Source: Neckera pumila
Taxonomy: Eukaryota > Streptophyta > Bryopsida > Hypnales > Neckeraceae
Assembly: GCA_963969595.1 (NCBI GenBank)
Contig: OZ018417.1
Coordinates: 21,454,501-21,518,500 of the forward strand
Direction: 5' to 3'
DNA length: 64,000 bases
Of this stretch, positions 1 to 12,309 are shown in pieces; within the stretch, counting starts at the first letter, position 1; the number at the start of each line of letters is the position of its first letter. The notes below the pieces were generated by a model. That model saw nothing but the letters and a program-made list of their open reading frames with translations, did not search any database and was not told where the DNA came from. The position numbers were made by a program, and so were the translations under genes.

Positions 1-260
1 TAATCCTTGAAAATTTCAAATTGAAACAAGAACTAGACTTGATTCCCTTCATTTCATTAGTTTGAATCAAAATAAAAAATTATCATTTTCATGGGTGAAA
101 TTTAGATTTAGTGTGAAGGGCTAGAAGTTGTCAAATACATTACAAGGTCATTTGTGGTACACACATCCAAATTCATACTAAAATATGCAAGACACTCATG
201 ATGATAATTTTCAGCGTATAACAAATGGAAAGAACAAGTATGACGCACAAAAAAATGGAT
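1..260. repeat. Dispersed repeat shared with 25690-25960
   Basis: The opening of the window (AATTTCAAATTG, CCTTCATTTCATTAGTTTG, GGTGAAATTTAGATTTAG) is clearly similar, in the same direction, to 25690-25960 (AAATTCAAATTGGAG, CCTTCATTTTGTTAGTTGG, GGAGAAATTTCAGATTTAG). No termini could be defined. The rest, 261-944, is AT-rich with no gene or structure seen. Confidence 0.5.
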
Positions 261-944
261 GAAAAAAAATTGATTTGCATCTTCAAACAACTTCCATTGT
301 CATCCAAAGGCCAAGATTTGACTCTTCATGCATTCTAGGATTAAATCATTTCTCTTGCTTACAAGACATCTTGCAAAAATTGAAACTAGAATGAGAAGCT
401 GAACTTTGCTAGAAAAGAACTCTCTGCAATTCTTTGTTTGTCTAAAAATGTGGTAACTAAAGTTACCCTACCTCATTTCGCTCAAATAAGCATTTGTGTA
501 CAGTTCCTAACTTCCTATTACTAAAGTATTTAAGAGTTTGTTGGATCTTGTTGAAATTTGAAGGAGATTTCAAGATTTCTTAGCATGCATCTTTTGGATA
601 GTGTATAAATAAACTTTGAATTTTCAATTTTTTCCAAAAAAATTATTCAAAATTAACTATAGGCTCTTATAAATAATGCTTGTATAATTTAGGCAAGAAT
701 TTTTAGGACTTAGTTTTAAAAACAAGTCACAATCAAGTACTCCAGCAATGCAACACTGCATCTAAAACTGTTGAAGAAAACATTTAGAAACATTAGAGGC
801 TAGCTAGGGATTTGAAGAACTTGCTTTTTAAGAGATGTTTATTTCAAATTTTTTGAGCTAAACCAAAATCCATATTTTAGTATTTTAGTAATTACTTTGA
901 ATGGTATGAAAATGACCAATTTCATGTGAGATATGAGTGCTCCA

Positions 945-1615
945 AATTTGGAGTGTAGCAGCAATTAATAAAACTTTTACCATTCAAAAATCCATAATTT
1001 TTTCTTGAATTATCATCGTTATTCATCTAAAGTATTCAAATATCTTTGGTTACATTACAACATACAACCTTACACTTGCATGCCTTTGCCCAATTAATTC
1101 TTGAATGTCTAAATAGAAAATAGAAAACCAACTTTGGAATGATAGGCAAAAAATAGCATCCAACTATTGCAATTGATGGTCAAGGTTCAAAAAAAATATT
1201 TCTAAAGGTAGATGCCAGAGTTTTCTATAGAGAAAAAACCAAAATTCCTACTTTAATTCCTAAAGGACCAAATTGCATTTGGAGTGTAGCAGCAATTAAT
1301 AAAACTTTTACAATCCAAAAATCCATTAATTGTTTTTTGAATTATCATCGTAATTCATCTAAAGTATTCAAATATCTTTGGCTACATCACAACATACGAC
1401 CTTACACTGGCATGCCTTTGCCCAATTAATTCTTGAATGTCTAAATAGAAAATAGAAAATCAACTTTGGAAGGATAGGCAAAAAATAAGATCCAACTATT
1501 GCAACCGATGGTCAGGGTTTAGAAAATAAGTATTTATAAAGATAGGTGTCAGAGTTTTCTATAGAAAAAAAAACAAAATTTCTACTTTTAATCCCTAAAG
1601 GACCAAATTGCATTT
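945..1615 (+). repeat. Tandem duplication, two ~333-bp units
   Basis: TTTGGAGTGTAGCAGCAATT begins at 947 and again at 1278. The units stay collinear (CAAATATCTTTGG, CCTTACACT, GCATGCCTTTGCCCAATTAA) to GGACCAAATTGCATTT, which ends each. The unit includes the first bases of the TTAA-family MITE, so the duplication happened after or across that insertion. Confidence 0.8.
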
Positions 1616-2447
1616 TTGACAAGAAAGCATTTTTGGTCATCCATTCACGAAAGGAGTTTTCATTTTTCTTTTGGAATTCTTAAACAACACATGGTCAAGG
1701 AGTAGCTTCAAGGCACAAAAATTGTCATAACATTTGACTACATCCTTAAAATGTTATTATATGATATTTAGTTTCTTTTTCAACCCATGCAACTTACGCT
1801 TAAAATAAAATAACTTGGCTTTTCAATTTTTATATGTACATAGAAAGCTTTGAACCATTCCATTTTGATTAATAAGATGAAAGTTATGAGGAGTTTTTAT
1901 TAGTTTGCAGGTAGTTATGGAATCTCTATTCAGAAAGAAGCTTTGAAGTCCTTTTTTGAATTCAATTTTCAATATTTTTAAAAATAAATAAAAGATAAGA
2001 TGACCATTGTTTACTACATCAGTACCATGTTGGGATTGGAATTTTTCAATTATATAACTAAATTCTTAACAATTTAGTATTTTTAATTATACTTTTATCT
2101 CTTTCTACTTACAATTTTTGAAAGCATGTAGCCAACTTGCCTTGAAAAATGTATCCAAAGAAGCACCAACAACATGGACATTTTTTCATACCTATGTGAT
2201 CTTGTAAAGTGCAATTGCTCTATTTTTTTAAGGCCCAATTTTCTTATTTGTCAATTCAAATGCTAATATCTTGTAATCCACACAAAGAAAATTTTGAAAT
2301 TTTTTCCACCTCTTCTCAAACCGGCGTATTACAAGATTCTACACTTGCATGTGTCCAAAAATGTTTTTTTTCTAAAATTTGTTTTTTTACTACAAATGGC
2401 AGGTTTAGAGCATTTTTGGTGAAAACATACTCAAGGAACTCAAAGGG
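1592..2447 (-). mobile_element. TTAA-family MITE, diverged copy (856 bp)
   Basis: TTAA at 1588-1591 and 2448-2451 flanks TCCCTAAAGGACCAAATTGC ... CAAAGGG. Internal landmarks (GCCAACTTGCCTTGAA, CTATGTGATCTTGTAAAGTG) match the 9.48 kb subfamily. Its left end also lies at the edge of the 0.33 kb tandem duplication before it. Confidence 0.6.
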
Positions 2448-2973
2448 TTAAAATGATTTCCTCAAAATGTTAACAGTAGACCGCGTTTTTTATTTTCTAA
2501 CTCCTTTGTTTTTCAATGAATTTGACCAATTTTGGATGTGCTTGATTTGCAAGTTTTTTTGGATTTTTATTCATTTCTTTGATGACTTTTATATACTACG
2601 ACAACCAAGGATTAGTATATGGAACATCGTGCCAATATGGTGAAAGCACTCTAGTTTGGCCCACCCTATTATCTGTCCATCCAACACCTGGTCAGTTATC
2701 TTCTCTTCATCTCGGAACGCGTGAACATTGGACACCACGTCCTCTCCTAAAAGGCCCAGCAACAACTGAAGGTCAAAACCAGCAGCTTGTTGAAACATGT
2801 GGGTACTGTAAACAAAAAAAAACAAAAAAAACAAGTGGGTACACGGTTCTCATTGAATTCTTAATGTAAATTAATACACCAGTCATGGTAGAGTGTCAAT
2901 CCAAGACCGTTCAAAATTCTTACCTTAGAGCATTGCCAGCCATTGGCGGCAAAACTGGCTGGCCCGGGCTAAG

Positions 2974-3299
2974 CTAACTGGTCCAGAAATCGCTCATTTA
3001 AGAGCTGAAAGTGAATTTTAGGGAGGCAAATTTTCTTGAAATAATTTTCAGTAAATTTTTCTTGAAAGACAGGAGGAACTGGCATCTAACCCAAGTCGTT
3101 TCATATGTTTTGAAGCTTTCTGAAATTAGTTACAAAATTTTGAAGTTGAAGTGGCATAGGGCTCTAAAATCACCCACCCCCTAAAATGTACACAATTTTT
3201 ACATTGCTAAAGGCTTTGAAAAAGCAACATGTACAAGCAGTGTACATTTGAGTAGGGTGGGCAATTTTAGAGCTTGTGCAATTTTAGAGCCTGTTACCA
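2974..3299 (-). mobile_element. GGTAACAGG-ended MITE, copy 1
   Basis: Inverted relative to 40434-40765 and similar over the whole ~325 bp: CTGGTCCAGAAATCGC, AACCCAAGTCGTTTCATAT, CTCTAAAATCACCCACCCCC, GTGTACATTTGAGTAGGGTGG, ending AGCCTGTTACC. The terminal repeat at the left has decayed (CTAACTGG for GTAACAGG). Confidence 0.6.
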
Positions 3300-3526
3300 T
3301 AGGGCATGGCCAGCCACCAGTTGACCAACATATGTCCCATTGCAAACTCGGCCAGGGGCACAAGGAGCTCGGTCACGGTAGAAATTGCTTTGCAAACTAT
3401 AAGAGACTGTCCCCGCCATGCTTGTTGACTATGTATGTTTTGTATCAACGCATAGGTTTGTCAACTCCTCGCCAAACTTGAGCTACATGGTTTCTATTCT
3501 TTTCTCCAAATTCGAGTGATCCTAAT

Positions 3527-4408
3527 TCCTAAAGGACCAAGGCCTTTTTTCTATCAAAAAACACTCAAAATTGCCATTTTTATAGCCCAAAGTAAAAAAT
3601 TTGAAAATCATTTTTATGCACATCTAATCATAGGATCTTACACCTAACTAGTATGAAATGTGTGGAAAAATTTCAGAAATTTTGACTGCATAGATTGAAA
3701 GATATCAATGTTTTAAAGTGAAAAAAACAAGTCTTTTAGCACATTGCGGGACTAGATTATTTGACTTTGAACCTTCTTAACTTTAATTTTTTGCTCTATA
3801 GAGTTCTAAGTGTTGAATCTTTGTGGTGGAGAATTGAGATAAGAGTCTAGGAAAATTTAAAAAAAAAAAACTTAATTTTCATTCTTTAAAAAATTGTTAA
3901 ATAGAAGGAAAATCTAGATTATTAATATCTCTAAGATGGAATTTATATGCACTAATCCCAATGGTGAGATTGTTCTAGCAAGCAAACTAAACCACGTGGA
4001 GCTTCTTTTTTTTGAAAAATTGTATATACTGGATGCAGAGTTGAATCATGTAAGTTATTTTTTCAAGAATATGCTCTAATTGCCCCAAATACAAGATTGT
4101 CCATAACTCTCTCATAACAAATCCAAACGGAATGAATCAAAGCTCTCTATATAGACTAGAATATAATCTATGAGAATTTTTTTTTATAAAAAAAAATCAA
4201 ATTTTTGAATTTTTTTTTGCTGCCCCTTTTCCCTTATTTTGAGCTTATTTGTATATAACTTTTGTTCCCAAGCACCTATTTAGCAAAAAATTATATTCCC
4301 ACAAAGCTAATCAATTTTTCTATCTTCAAAAAAATTTCAAAAAATCAGTCTGTAGGTATCTACCCAAAATCTCATTTGTCTCCCGAAGGGACAATGGGCC
4401 TTTGGGGG
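3527..4408 (+). mobile_element. TTAA-family MITE, diverged copy
   Basis: Same order of landmarks as the 15.45 kb copy: CCTAAAGGACCAAGGCC, a segment with GCGGGACTAGATTATTTGAC, and an end GGGACAATGGGCCTTTGGGG. The flanking TTAA has been lost on both sides, so it is older or damaged. It sits inside the larger GAGCAT-ended element at 2928-4590. Confidence 0.65.
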
Positions 4409-4672
4409 CTAATAAATCACAACCTACTACATATAGCATGCCAAGTAACAAATCATGTCTTCACATATTTTGACAAGTTGTGAGCCCGAAGATGATTGGG
4501 TGCCTGTTGTTGCTGCAGGTGAATGGGAGGTGCAGGGATCATGCCACTACATTTTCTAAATTTATCTGAGGGGAATGAGTGGCCATGCTCTTAGAGCATC
4601 ACAGTCAAATTTCCACAGGAAACAACAAGGCTTGGCAAGCATTGTTTACACCGAGGTAGTGCGCCTCCCTTA

Positions 4673-5564
4673 GAGCATTATCAACATTTCCTACTATACG
4701 TGGCTGGATCGGGCTTAGGCATGGCCAGGAGCATTCCCCACCCCCCCCACCCCCCCCACCCACTGTAGTCATTGTCAAGGAAGAAAAGTGTCAGAGCTCA
4801 CCAAGTATGGCACTCCAAACACCACCTTGCCAGTCTCGCTAGTTGTTGGCTTCACATACTTTTTTTGGTTGTGACCTTGTTGATTAGTCAAATTTCAACA
4901 CTACAGACAATAACTTGCAGGCCAACTTGCCATCTCAAGTGGCATAGCGATTTTTCTAATGAGTGAATGTGGTGGGGATGAGTGGGGAGTGAAGTAGGAC
5001 TATATGTAAAAGGGATGCCCAAAGACAGCGCCAACCCATTTCGTGAGCCTGGTTTAGAAGAAAACGTTGGCGATATTTTGAATTCAGTATGGGTTGGCCA
5101 AAGCGCCTTCAATGCCCACCAAAACTTCACGGCTCTCTATTAGAATATAGCCACCAATGCACGCTCGAGTGGCCATAATAGTTTCCGGTGGATCCTTGTA
5201 GTTTTTTTCTCCCCACCATCACTCTTACAACATCCACTTTGAGAGCGACCAATTGAAAAATGCACCTGCCCACTCAACAATAGCAAGTCCTCTCAAGTGA
5301 CGCAAGATCATAGATTGTAGAGATTCTTATTGTTAGACCTTGTCTGCATGGTTGTTTTAGGAGCAGCAAGGTCGCAGCAACTGGTGTAGAAGCCATACAA
5401 GCAGACACATGGTCTCAAATGTAACCCTTAGGTGGAGTCATAAGTTTCCAAGTGCGAGGGGCAGTGGGCTTCTACCACCCACCCCCGGCCCTTCACCTCG
5501 CTAGGATCCGCTCAATTTGCTCTAGCTAGCGCTTCAAATTGAGCAGGCCATGGTGAGAATGCTC
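4673..5564. mobile_element. Harbinger-like MITE with GAGCAT termini (892 bp)
   Basis: Starts GAGCATTATCAACATTTCC and ends GGCCATGGTGAGAATGCTC, with TTA on both sides (4670-4672 and 5565-5567). Contains a C-rich run at about 4738-4762. No ORF of recognisable origin. A further GAGCATCACAG start at 4594 shares the TTA of the preceding element and may be a truncated relative. Confidence 0.55.
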
Positions 5565-5567
5565 TTA

Positions 5568-6672
5568 ATCATTATTGCACCATTCCGATTTAGAAAATAG
5601 AATCAAATTTTGAGGCTATAGTGACAACCTCTGCATGCTCCAAGGACTATTTTAATTTTGAAGTGAATTGTTGGAAATTGAGGAAAAAATAGTCAACTCC
5701 AGGCTTGTGCAAAAGTTGCCCCTAAGCCAAGCTTAGATACTACAATAAATATTTGTTGCCACGGATGCTTTGAAAATTGTGCCCAGTGCCACGGTGGAGA
5801 GTGTTTTGACTCTTAGCTCCAACCCTTGGCACCCTAGCTAGATATAGGGAGCAAGGGTGGAGATGTTCTTTGGACATTCCAATAGAGATTTTTAGTCTTT
5901 GATGACATTGCATTACAAATTGGTAGTCCACTATCCAAAAGTGATTTAGCCAATCCAACCAAATGCTAAACAAATAAGATATTGAGAAAATAAAAGGGCA
6001 AAAAATATATTTGGGAAATTCATTGACAAGATGACAAACAAGAAAAAAGTACTATGATACTATTCCAATGAACAAATGAAACAACCCACATAAAGAGGAA
6101 CTTGAACCTAGCGTAAACAACACAATACAACAATTAAAGATGAAGAAGATTTAACATCATCTTGTAATGGTGTAAAACAGTATTTCTAAAGTCAATTTTG
6201 TATGTCAAGGCAATGAAGGCTAGAAGACCTTCCCAAATAGAGTAGGGGCCTATTAAAGTTGACAAACAAACTGAAATATAATAAAGTAGTGGCACCTTAA
6301 ACTGCCAGGCACTTAAAATGAACTCCTATTTTTTGCCTAATATCAAACCAAATCTGCATGTGAAATTGTCAATCTTCTACCAGTTAGAATTTGATTGTGA
6401 GATTGGATATTTATGGGTGTCACTGTTCATGCATCAATCTCTATTGCTTCAAGGTTTCAAATGTATTGTTTCCTATTGAGTCTATGAACCATTGAAGGAG
6501 TCTACAATGTGTTGCTTTTGAAAAGTTAGAATATTTTATCCAAATAGGGAAAAAATCTGATTTTACATGCAACATCATTTTCTACAATTTGCTAATTTGG
6601 TTGAACTAATTTTTCACAACAAAGACATATAAAAAACACTATTGACAATTTAAAGGGCCACCTCCTTAAACC
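5568..6672. other. No gene or repeat boundary seen
   Basis: AT-rich sequence with only short random ORFs, such as the minus one at 5740-5973. No motif, terminal repeat or similarity to other parts of the window was recognised. Confidence 0.5.
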
Positions 6673-6675
6673 TTA

Positions 6676-7085
6676 GAGCATCCACACTCTTGCATGCTAG
6701 AGTAGGTAGACTAGCTTTGGACATGCTTGGGATGGAAATGATGCCTCACTCTTGCACGAGGACCTCAAAACATTTGTTTGGCCACTCCAAAAAAATGATC
6801 TTGGCTTAGAATTTGGAGTGTTGCTCACCTCTTTGGCCATGTCATAAATTATTCAATGTTGAGATCTTTTAGATTCTATAATTCATGGAACGAGACCAAT
6901 ATAAATAGGATGTGGTGGAAGTTGACTGCTTGAATAGTATATAAAGTGCATGAAAAGTGCCTTAGCAAGTTGTAAATGGAGAGCACGGGTGGGGCATGGG
7001 CAAGTAGAAGGGACAAAACTAATTATTTGAGCCCAACAAATGATGCTTGGCATATCAAATTTAGAGAGTAAGGGTGTGGATGCTT
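6676..7085. mobile_element. Harbinger-like MITE with GAGCATCCACAC termini (410 bp)
   Basis: GAGCATCCACACTC at the left and GGGTGTGGATGCTT at the right are inverted repeats, with TTA on both sides (6673-6675 and 7086-7088). Non-coding. Confidence 0.7.
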
Positions 7086-7206
7086 TTACAAATTGTATCG
7101 TAGTCTTCTTAGTTTCTAAAGATACAATCTAATCATAAATTAGGTACCTATGTGGATTGAGAATTTAATTATGTGGTGTAATATGAGTCTGGTACACAAA
7201 TTTTAA

Positions 7207-8814
7207 TCCCTAAATGACAATTTGTTCCTTCAGAGGACAAGTGGGACCTTGGATAGGTACCTACGGGCTAAATTTTTGTCTTGATTTTTTGAAACTTTTT
7301 TGAAAGATAAAAAAATTGATTGGCTTTGTAGAAATATTATTTATTTTTCAATTGGTGCTTCGAAACAAAAGTTATGCTCAAAACAATGGAGGGGGGGAGG
7401 GGGAAAGGGCGAGGGAGCAACAAAAAAAATTTGAAAAATTTGAATTAATTTTTTTTCCTCATAGATTATATTTTGGTCTACATAGAAAGCTTTGATTCAT
7501 TCCATTTGGATTTGTTATGAGAAAGTTATGGACAATCTTGTTTTTCGGGCAATTAGAGCATCTTCTGGAAAAAAATAACTTGTAGGATTCAAATCTAAAT
7601 GCATTTTTACAATTTTTTAAAACAAATAAATTCCACATGGTTTAGTTTATTTGCTAGAATCACCATTGGGATTAGTGCATTTTATTCCATCTTAGAGATA
7701 TTAATAATTTAGATTTTCCTTCTATCTTGTACCTACTTCTATTTAACAATGTTTTAAGTATGAAAATTATTTTTTTTTTCAACTATTTTTTTCTAGACTC
7801 TAAATTCAATTCTCCACTATAAAGATTTTAAGCTCAAAACTCTGTAGTGCAAAAAACAAAAGTTAAGAAGGTTCAAAGTTAAATAATCTAGTCCTGCAAT
7901 GTGTTGAAAAACTTATTTTTTTCACTTTAAACGCAGATATCTTGCAATTTGTGCAGTCATAATTTTTGAAATTGTAGTCAACTCCTGGTGGGCTCAAATT
8001 GCTCTAGGTATCAACCAATCCTATGAATGTTGTATTTCCAGAGCCATAGAAATCTCTATCCACAAATTTTTTGAGTGCTTGGAAGCCCAAGAAATTTGGG
8101 ATTATGCATATTCGATTATGCAGCAGTTTTGATGTGCATCTCCAGTCCTAGGCCCCCCATAGTAGACTCAATACGATCTAATGTATATTTAGTACACTTA
8201 TCCTCCGAATGTTTCATAGATTCCGCACATTATAGCACTTATTCGTGGGACTACCCTATGGCTTTGCTGGATCTCGCATAACCACGTGATTTTTACGCAA
8301 GATCATTGGCCCACTATTCTTCTTCAAAAATCACTATGGAGTACTCTCCTTGATTCAGGCCAGACGGCCTTATTCAAGACTGAGCTCACTACTTGTCCCC
8401 GGCCTCAACATTCAGACAAAATTTGGTTTAGGTTCAGTAAATATTTGACTCCAAACTCCAATTTTAGCAACTAGGATTGGCTACTCAGTTAGTTGGAGTA
8501 AAGAGGGCCCTCCACTCAGCTCCTTCATTTGATTCTTTGTTTTCTTTGACTCGTTGCTCATCTTCTCTTCATTTGTCCAACCTTTGGCTTGGCGTTTACT
8601 CTAATTCTCTTAATACAATGGTTTCCATTTGTTATCAAATATATATATACATATATATTTTAAGTTTTTTCCACACATCGTCTTACTCTTTAGGTGTAAG
8701 ATCCTACAGTTAGATATGCCAAAAAAAAAACAATTTCCAAATTTTTTACTCTTTGCTATAGAAATGACAATTTTGAGTGTTTTTTGGCAAAAAAAGGCCT
8801 CGATTCTTTAAGGG
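7207..8814 (-). mobile_element. TTAA-family MITE interrupted by a LINE fragment
   Basis: Reverse-orientation copy with TTAA at 7203-7206 and 8815-8818. Left end TCCCTAAATGACAA; right end TTTAAGGG. It is about 690 bp longer than its relatives because a LINE tail (about 7976-8668) lies inside it. Similarity to the 38.58 kb copy stops at TTTTTGAAATT and resumes at TTTTTTCCACACAT. Confidence 0.7.
7976..8668 (+). pseudogene. 5'-truncated LINE fragment with zf-RVT domain end
   Basis: The frame at 7980-8110 reads INQSYECCIS...IHKFFECLEAQEIWDY, which fits the end of a reverse-transcriptase zinc-binding domain (H-x4-C-x2-A-x3-W). Downstream untranslated text ends ATACAATGGTTTCCATTTGTT followed by an (AT)n tail, the same 3' end as the LINE at 48.6-48.9 kb. 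Stops follow soon after the zinc motif. Imperfect repeats TTTTTGAAATT and TTTTAAGTT at the junctions may be the target duplication. Confidence 0.6.
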
Positions 8815-8818
8815 TTAA

Positions 8819-9475
8819 GGTAGAATACTTGTAAGGGGTAGTCTTTTTCATCAACTGAAAATGGAAATGAATGTTTTATTTTTGGATGCATGTTTGTTAT
8901 TTTCATCCATAAATTTGTTAGGAATTGTTATTGGATGTATATATTTTTTTGAGATTTCATCACTTGATTGAGTGTACCTATTTATTTATGAAGTTACGTA
9001 ATTATTAATGAATTACATAATTATCATCAAAAATGTTTATATAGGTAGTAGTGTCTATCAGTAATTAGTTAAACATAATAACAAATAATAATTATTGAGG
9101 TCCCATATGACCCTATGTTTGGAAATAATTTGACATGCTTGATGAATAGGTAGTTATTTAGTTTTATTTGTAGACGAAAATGTGTATGCTAGTTTTAAAG
9201 AATTGTAACCAGCCCACAAACTTAACATTTTTTTCAGGCTACTCTGGATGCATGCTGACACGAACATCCATCAACTACATCTATTTGGATGTTGTTGTCC
9301 ATTTATATATTTTTTAATATTCATCAATTGATTAACCACATTTAATTTTAATTCAAAATTTATCAAAATACTTATTTAATTACAAACAACGTACACCAGT
9401 CTCTACTATAATCTAGAATTGAATCCAATTGTGAGCCTTTAGATTGCACCTTATTTCTCTCTTTTCCATTTTCAA
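8819..9475. other. AT-rich spacer, nothing recognised
   Basis: Stops in all frames. It includes ATTACGTAATTATTAATGAATTACATAATTA-like partial dyads around 8990-9025 that are too AT-simple to interpret. Confidence 0.5.
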
Positions 9476-10400
9476 CCCTTAAAGGACCAACATGCGTTTT
9501 TTGGCAACATAGAAATTTTGGGCAGGTACGTGTGATTGGAGATTTGCATATTTTGGGCTGAAATTTTTATAGAAGGTGGGGGCAAGGAATATCTTTCATA
9601 TGCACCAAATTTCATGACATTTGGACATACGAGTCAAAAGTTATGGCCTAATATGTTACTTTTTTTTGTAACCGGGCAGTTCGGGCTGGTAAAAAAAATC
9701 ACTTTTTTCAAAAATAAGAATTTGAGACTGGTTTATTAGATGTATATATACATCGAAAGCTTTTAATCATTCCATTTTTATCAATGAGTCAAACTTTACA
9801 AAGATTTTTAGTTTGCGGGCAGTTATGGGTGGTTTACTTTAAAATAAACTTTGAATTTGTTTATTTCACTCAATTTTCAATATTTTTCAAAATAAAACAA
9901 TAAAAAAGGATGTAGATTGGTTTAGTACAATGTTGCAATCATTGGGATTGGAATTTTTCAATTCCATAATTAACTTAATAACAATTTAGTGTTTTGAACC
10001 ATTCTCTACTTCTTTCTACTTACTATTTTTTTCCTATATGTTGTACAATTCCAAATAATCTGAAAATTTTAAAGCATATAGCCAACTTGCCTTGAAGAAT
10101 GAATCCAAAGAAGCACAACCATTTAAGAATTTTTTTCATAATAATCTGACCTTGTAAAGTGCAGCTGCCCAATTTTTTGCAAGGCCAGAAAAAGGACTTT
10201 TGCCACTTCAAACGCTAATATCTTCCAATCTACACAATGGAAATTTCTAAAAAAATTTCCACACATTTTCAAACCAGAGTACTACAAGATCGTACGGTTA
10301 CATATGTCCAAAAATGATATTTTTTTAAAATTTGGTACTTGTTCTAGAAATGGTAGTTTTGGAGTATTTTTGGTGATAACACAGTCAAGGAACTTTAGGG
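9476..10400 (-). mobile_element. TTAA-family MITE, second subfamily
   Basis: Starts CCCTTAAAGGACCAAC and ends AACTTTAGGG. The interior (GGGCAGGTACGTGTGATTGG, CTAGAAATGGTAGTTTTGGA) matches the 12.31 kb copy and only partly the 15.45 kb copy, defining a second subfamily. The flanking TTAA is degraded. Confidence 0.6.
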
Positions 10401-10467
10401 ATTCAAATAACTTTGTTCACATTTTATGATCTTTGTCCCCAAGGGGTATTGAAAACCTTAGAATTAA

Positions 10468-11671
10468 CCCAACACATTAGAGGGGATTCAGGGGCTTTGG
10501 AGGGCTGTTTCAAGACCATTTCTAAATCTGGCTGGATTTTGTGAACAACGATTACAGGTTGTTAGAACTAATTTTTTTCAAAAATTTTAAAATTTTAAAA
10601 ATTAAAAAATTGTCAAATATCATTTTAAGCAAAAAAAAAATCCAAAAATGACGCAACAGACATTATGCCACGTCAGCCAGCTGCTACAATTGCGTTCCCA
10701 CACTTTGGGAACGTAGGGGAACTCGCAGCCCTCGAAGGCCCTCAAATCCCCTCCAATGACCGTTTTTTGAAAACATAGAGATTTTGGGGCTTTGGATAGC
10801 TCACTACATACGGAGTATTTATTTTTTTCTTTGAAATTCACAAACATGATATGCCCAAGGAGTAGCTTTAAAGCCCAAAATTTTTCATAAGGTTTGACTA
10901 TATGGTTAAAAAATTATTGCATGATATGTCATTTTCATTGGTCAGCAAGCAGCTTAGGCAATTCAAAAAACTTCTTAAAAAATCACTTTTTAAAAAAAGA
11001 AAAATTTGAAATCGGTTCTTTAGATTTATTTATACGATTTGAATCATTCCATTTCACATTAATGAGTCAAAAGTTATGAGGATTCTTAGTTTGAGAATAG
11101 TTATGGAATCTCTACTCTAAAATAAATTTTGAAGTCCTTTATTTAACTCAATTTCCATTATTTCTAAAAAAAAATAAAAACCTTGGGTGTGGATTGTTTA
11201 TTATAACATTACCACCGCTGGGATTGGCATTTTTTAATTCCATATCTAAATTTGTAACAATTTAGTGTTTGAATCATTCTCTACCTCTTTCTACTTACTA
11301 TTTTTTTCCTATATGTTTTACAATTCCAAATGATCTGAAAATTTTCAAGCATGTAGCCAACTTGCCTTGAAGAACAAATCCAAAGAATAACCACCATTTT
11401 GGACATTTTCATACAAATGTGACCTTGTGAAGTGCAGCTGCTCGGATATTTGCAGGGACAAAAAAAGGATTTTTGTCAATTCAAATGCTATTATCTTGCA
11501 ATCCACAAGGTGGAAATTCTAAACTTTTTTCCACAACAAATGAGCTAGTGTACTGCAAGATCCTATGGTTATATTTTTCCAAAAATGTTTCTTTTCAAAA
11601 TTTGGTACTTGTATTAGAAATGGCAATTCTGGAGTGGATTTGGTAAAAACATAGTCTCTGACCTTTAGGGG
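10468..11671 (-). mobile_element. TTAA-family MITE carrying a nested CATTAGAGG MITE
   Basis: Intact TTAA at 10464-10467 and 11672-11675; right end CCTTTAGGGG. The left end is split: CCCAACA precedes and ACCGTTTTTTGAAAACATAG follows the CATTAGAGG-ended element at 10475-10758. The remainder resembles the 9.48 and 12.31 kb copies (GTAGCCAACTTGCCTTGAAG). Confidence 0.6.
10475..10758. mobile_element. CATTAGAGG-ended MITE, copy 1 (284 bp)
   Basis: CATTAGAGGGGATTCAGGGG at the left and GGCCCTCAAATCCCCTCCAATG at the right are long inverted repeats. The interior has GTTCCCACACTTTGGGAACGTAGG, a local palindrome also present in copy 2. No clear target duplication. It lies within the first bases of the TTAA element at 10468. 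Confidence 0.7.
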
Positions 11672-12309
11672 TTAAGTTGAAAAATGATGACCTTACATAA
11701 GTATAAGTTTGATATACATGACAAAGGGTTCAATGAAACTTTCACAATCTTATATAGGGCTTTTCAATCACTACAAAGTATAGGAAATTAATAGGGCTAC
11801 ATTAGCATCCAAGAGGGCAAGAATTGTCTATCCCATGGTTCACAAGAAGAAAATTTATGTGATTTCTTTTTCTATCTTTAGTATACATTTATTTTAAATG
11901 TCAACTTATCCAAATATTGATAGAAGCTTAACCTTTAATTTCTAAAATTTCCAAGGGAGGTCCTTCTTCCAAAATCACCTTCAAATTGTTGTTTTCAAAA
12001 TGAAAGTATAATTCTTTTTAGAATCATTTTTTGATAAACATGACCATAGAATCTTATTTGTCACTACCAAACTACTCTACCCTCTAATTTTCAAAGACTT
12101 TAATTATACAAAATTTTGAGATATCTATAATCAAAGTTCAATTTTTGAAAAAAAAAACTTGATTTTTTTTCAGGCAAAATGATTCAGAGGCCTATGTCTT
12201 AAATTTTCACAAAAAAAGAGTTTGAATTCTTGAAGAAATGCATTATAAGTAGTTCAAAACATGCATGCCAATTTTCACAAGTAGTGGAAAAAACAGAAGA
12301 TTGTGTATT

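Larger units (their letters stand above)
2928..4590. mobile_element. Harbinger-like element with GAGCAT termini, hosting two nested MITEs
   Basis: Left GAGCATTGCCAGCCATTGG and right CCACTCAT-type end closing in GGCCATGCTC are imperfect inverted repeats, with TTA on both sides (2925-2927 and 4591-4593). TTA or TAA duplication is typical of PIF/Harbinger. Inside lie a GTAACAGG-ended MITE (about 2974-3299) and a TTAA-family MITE (3527-4408). No transposase. Confidence 0.5.

Noticed and set aside
4738..4762. C-rich run that could form a G-quadruplex on the minus strand
   Set aside because: A short polymorphic-looking run inside a MITE; no further evidence of function.
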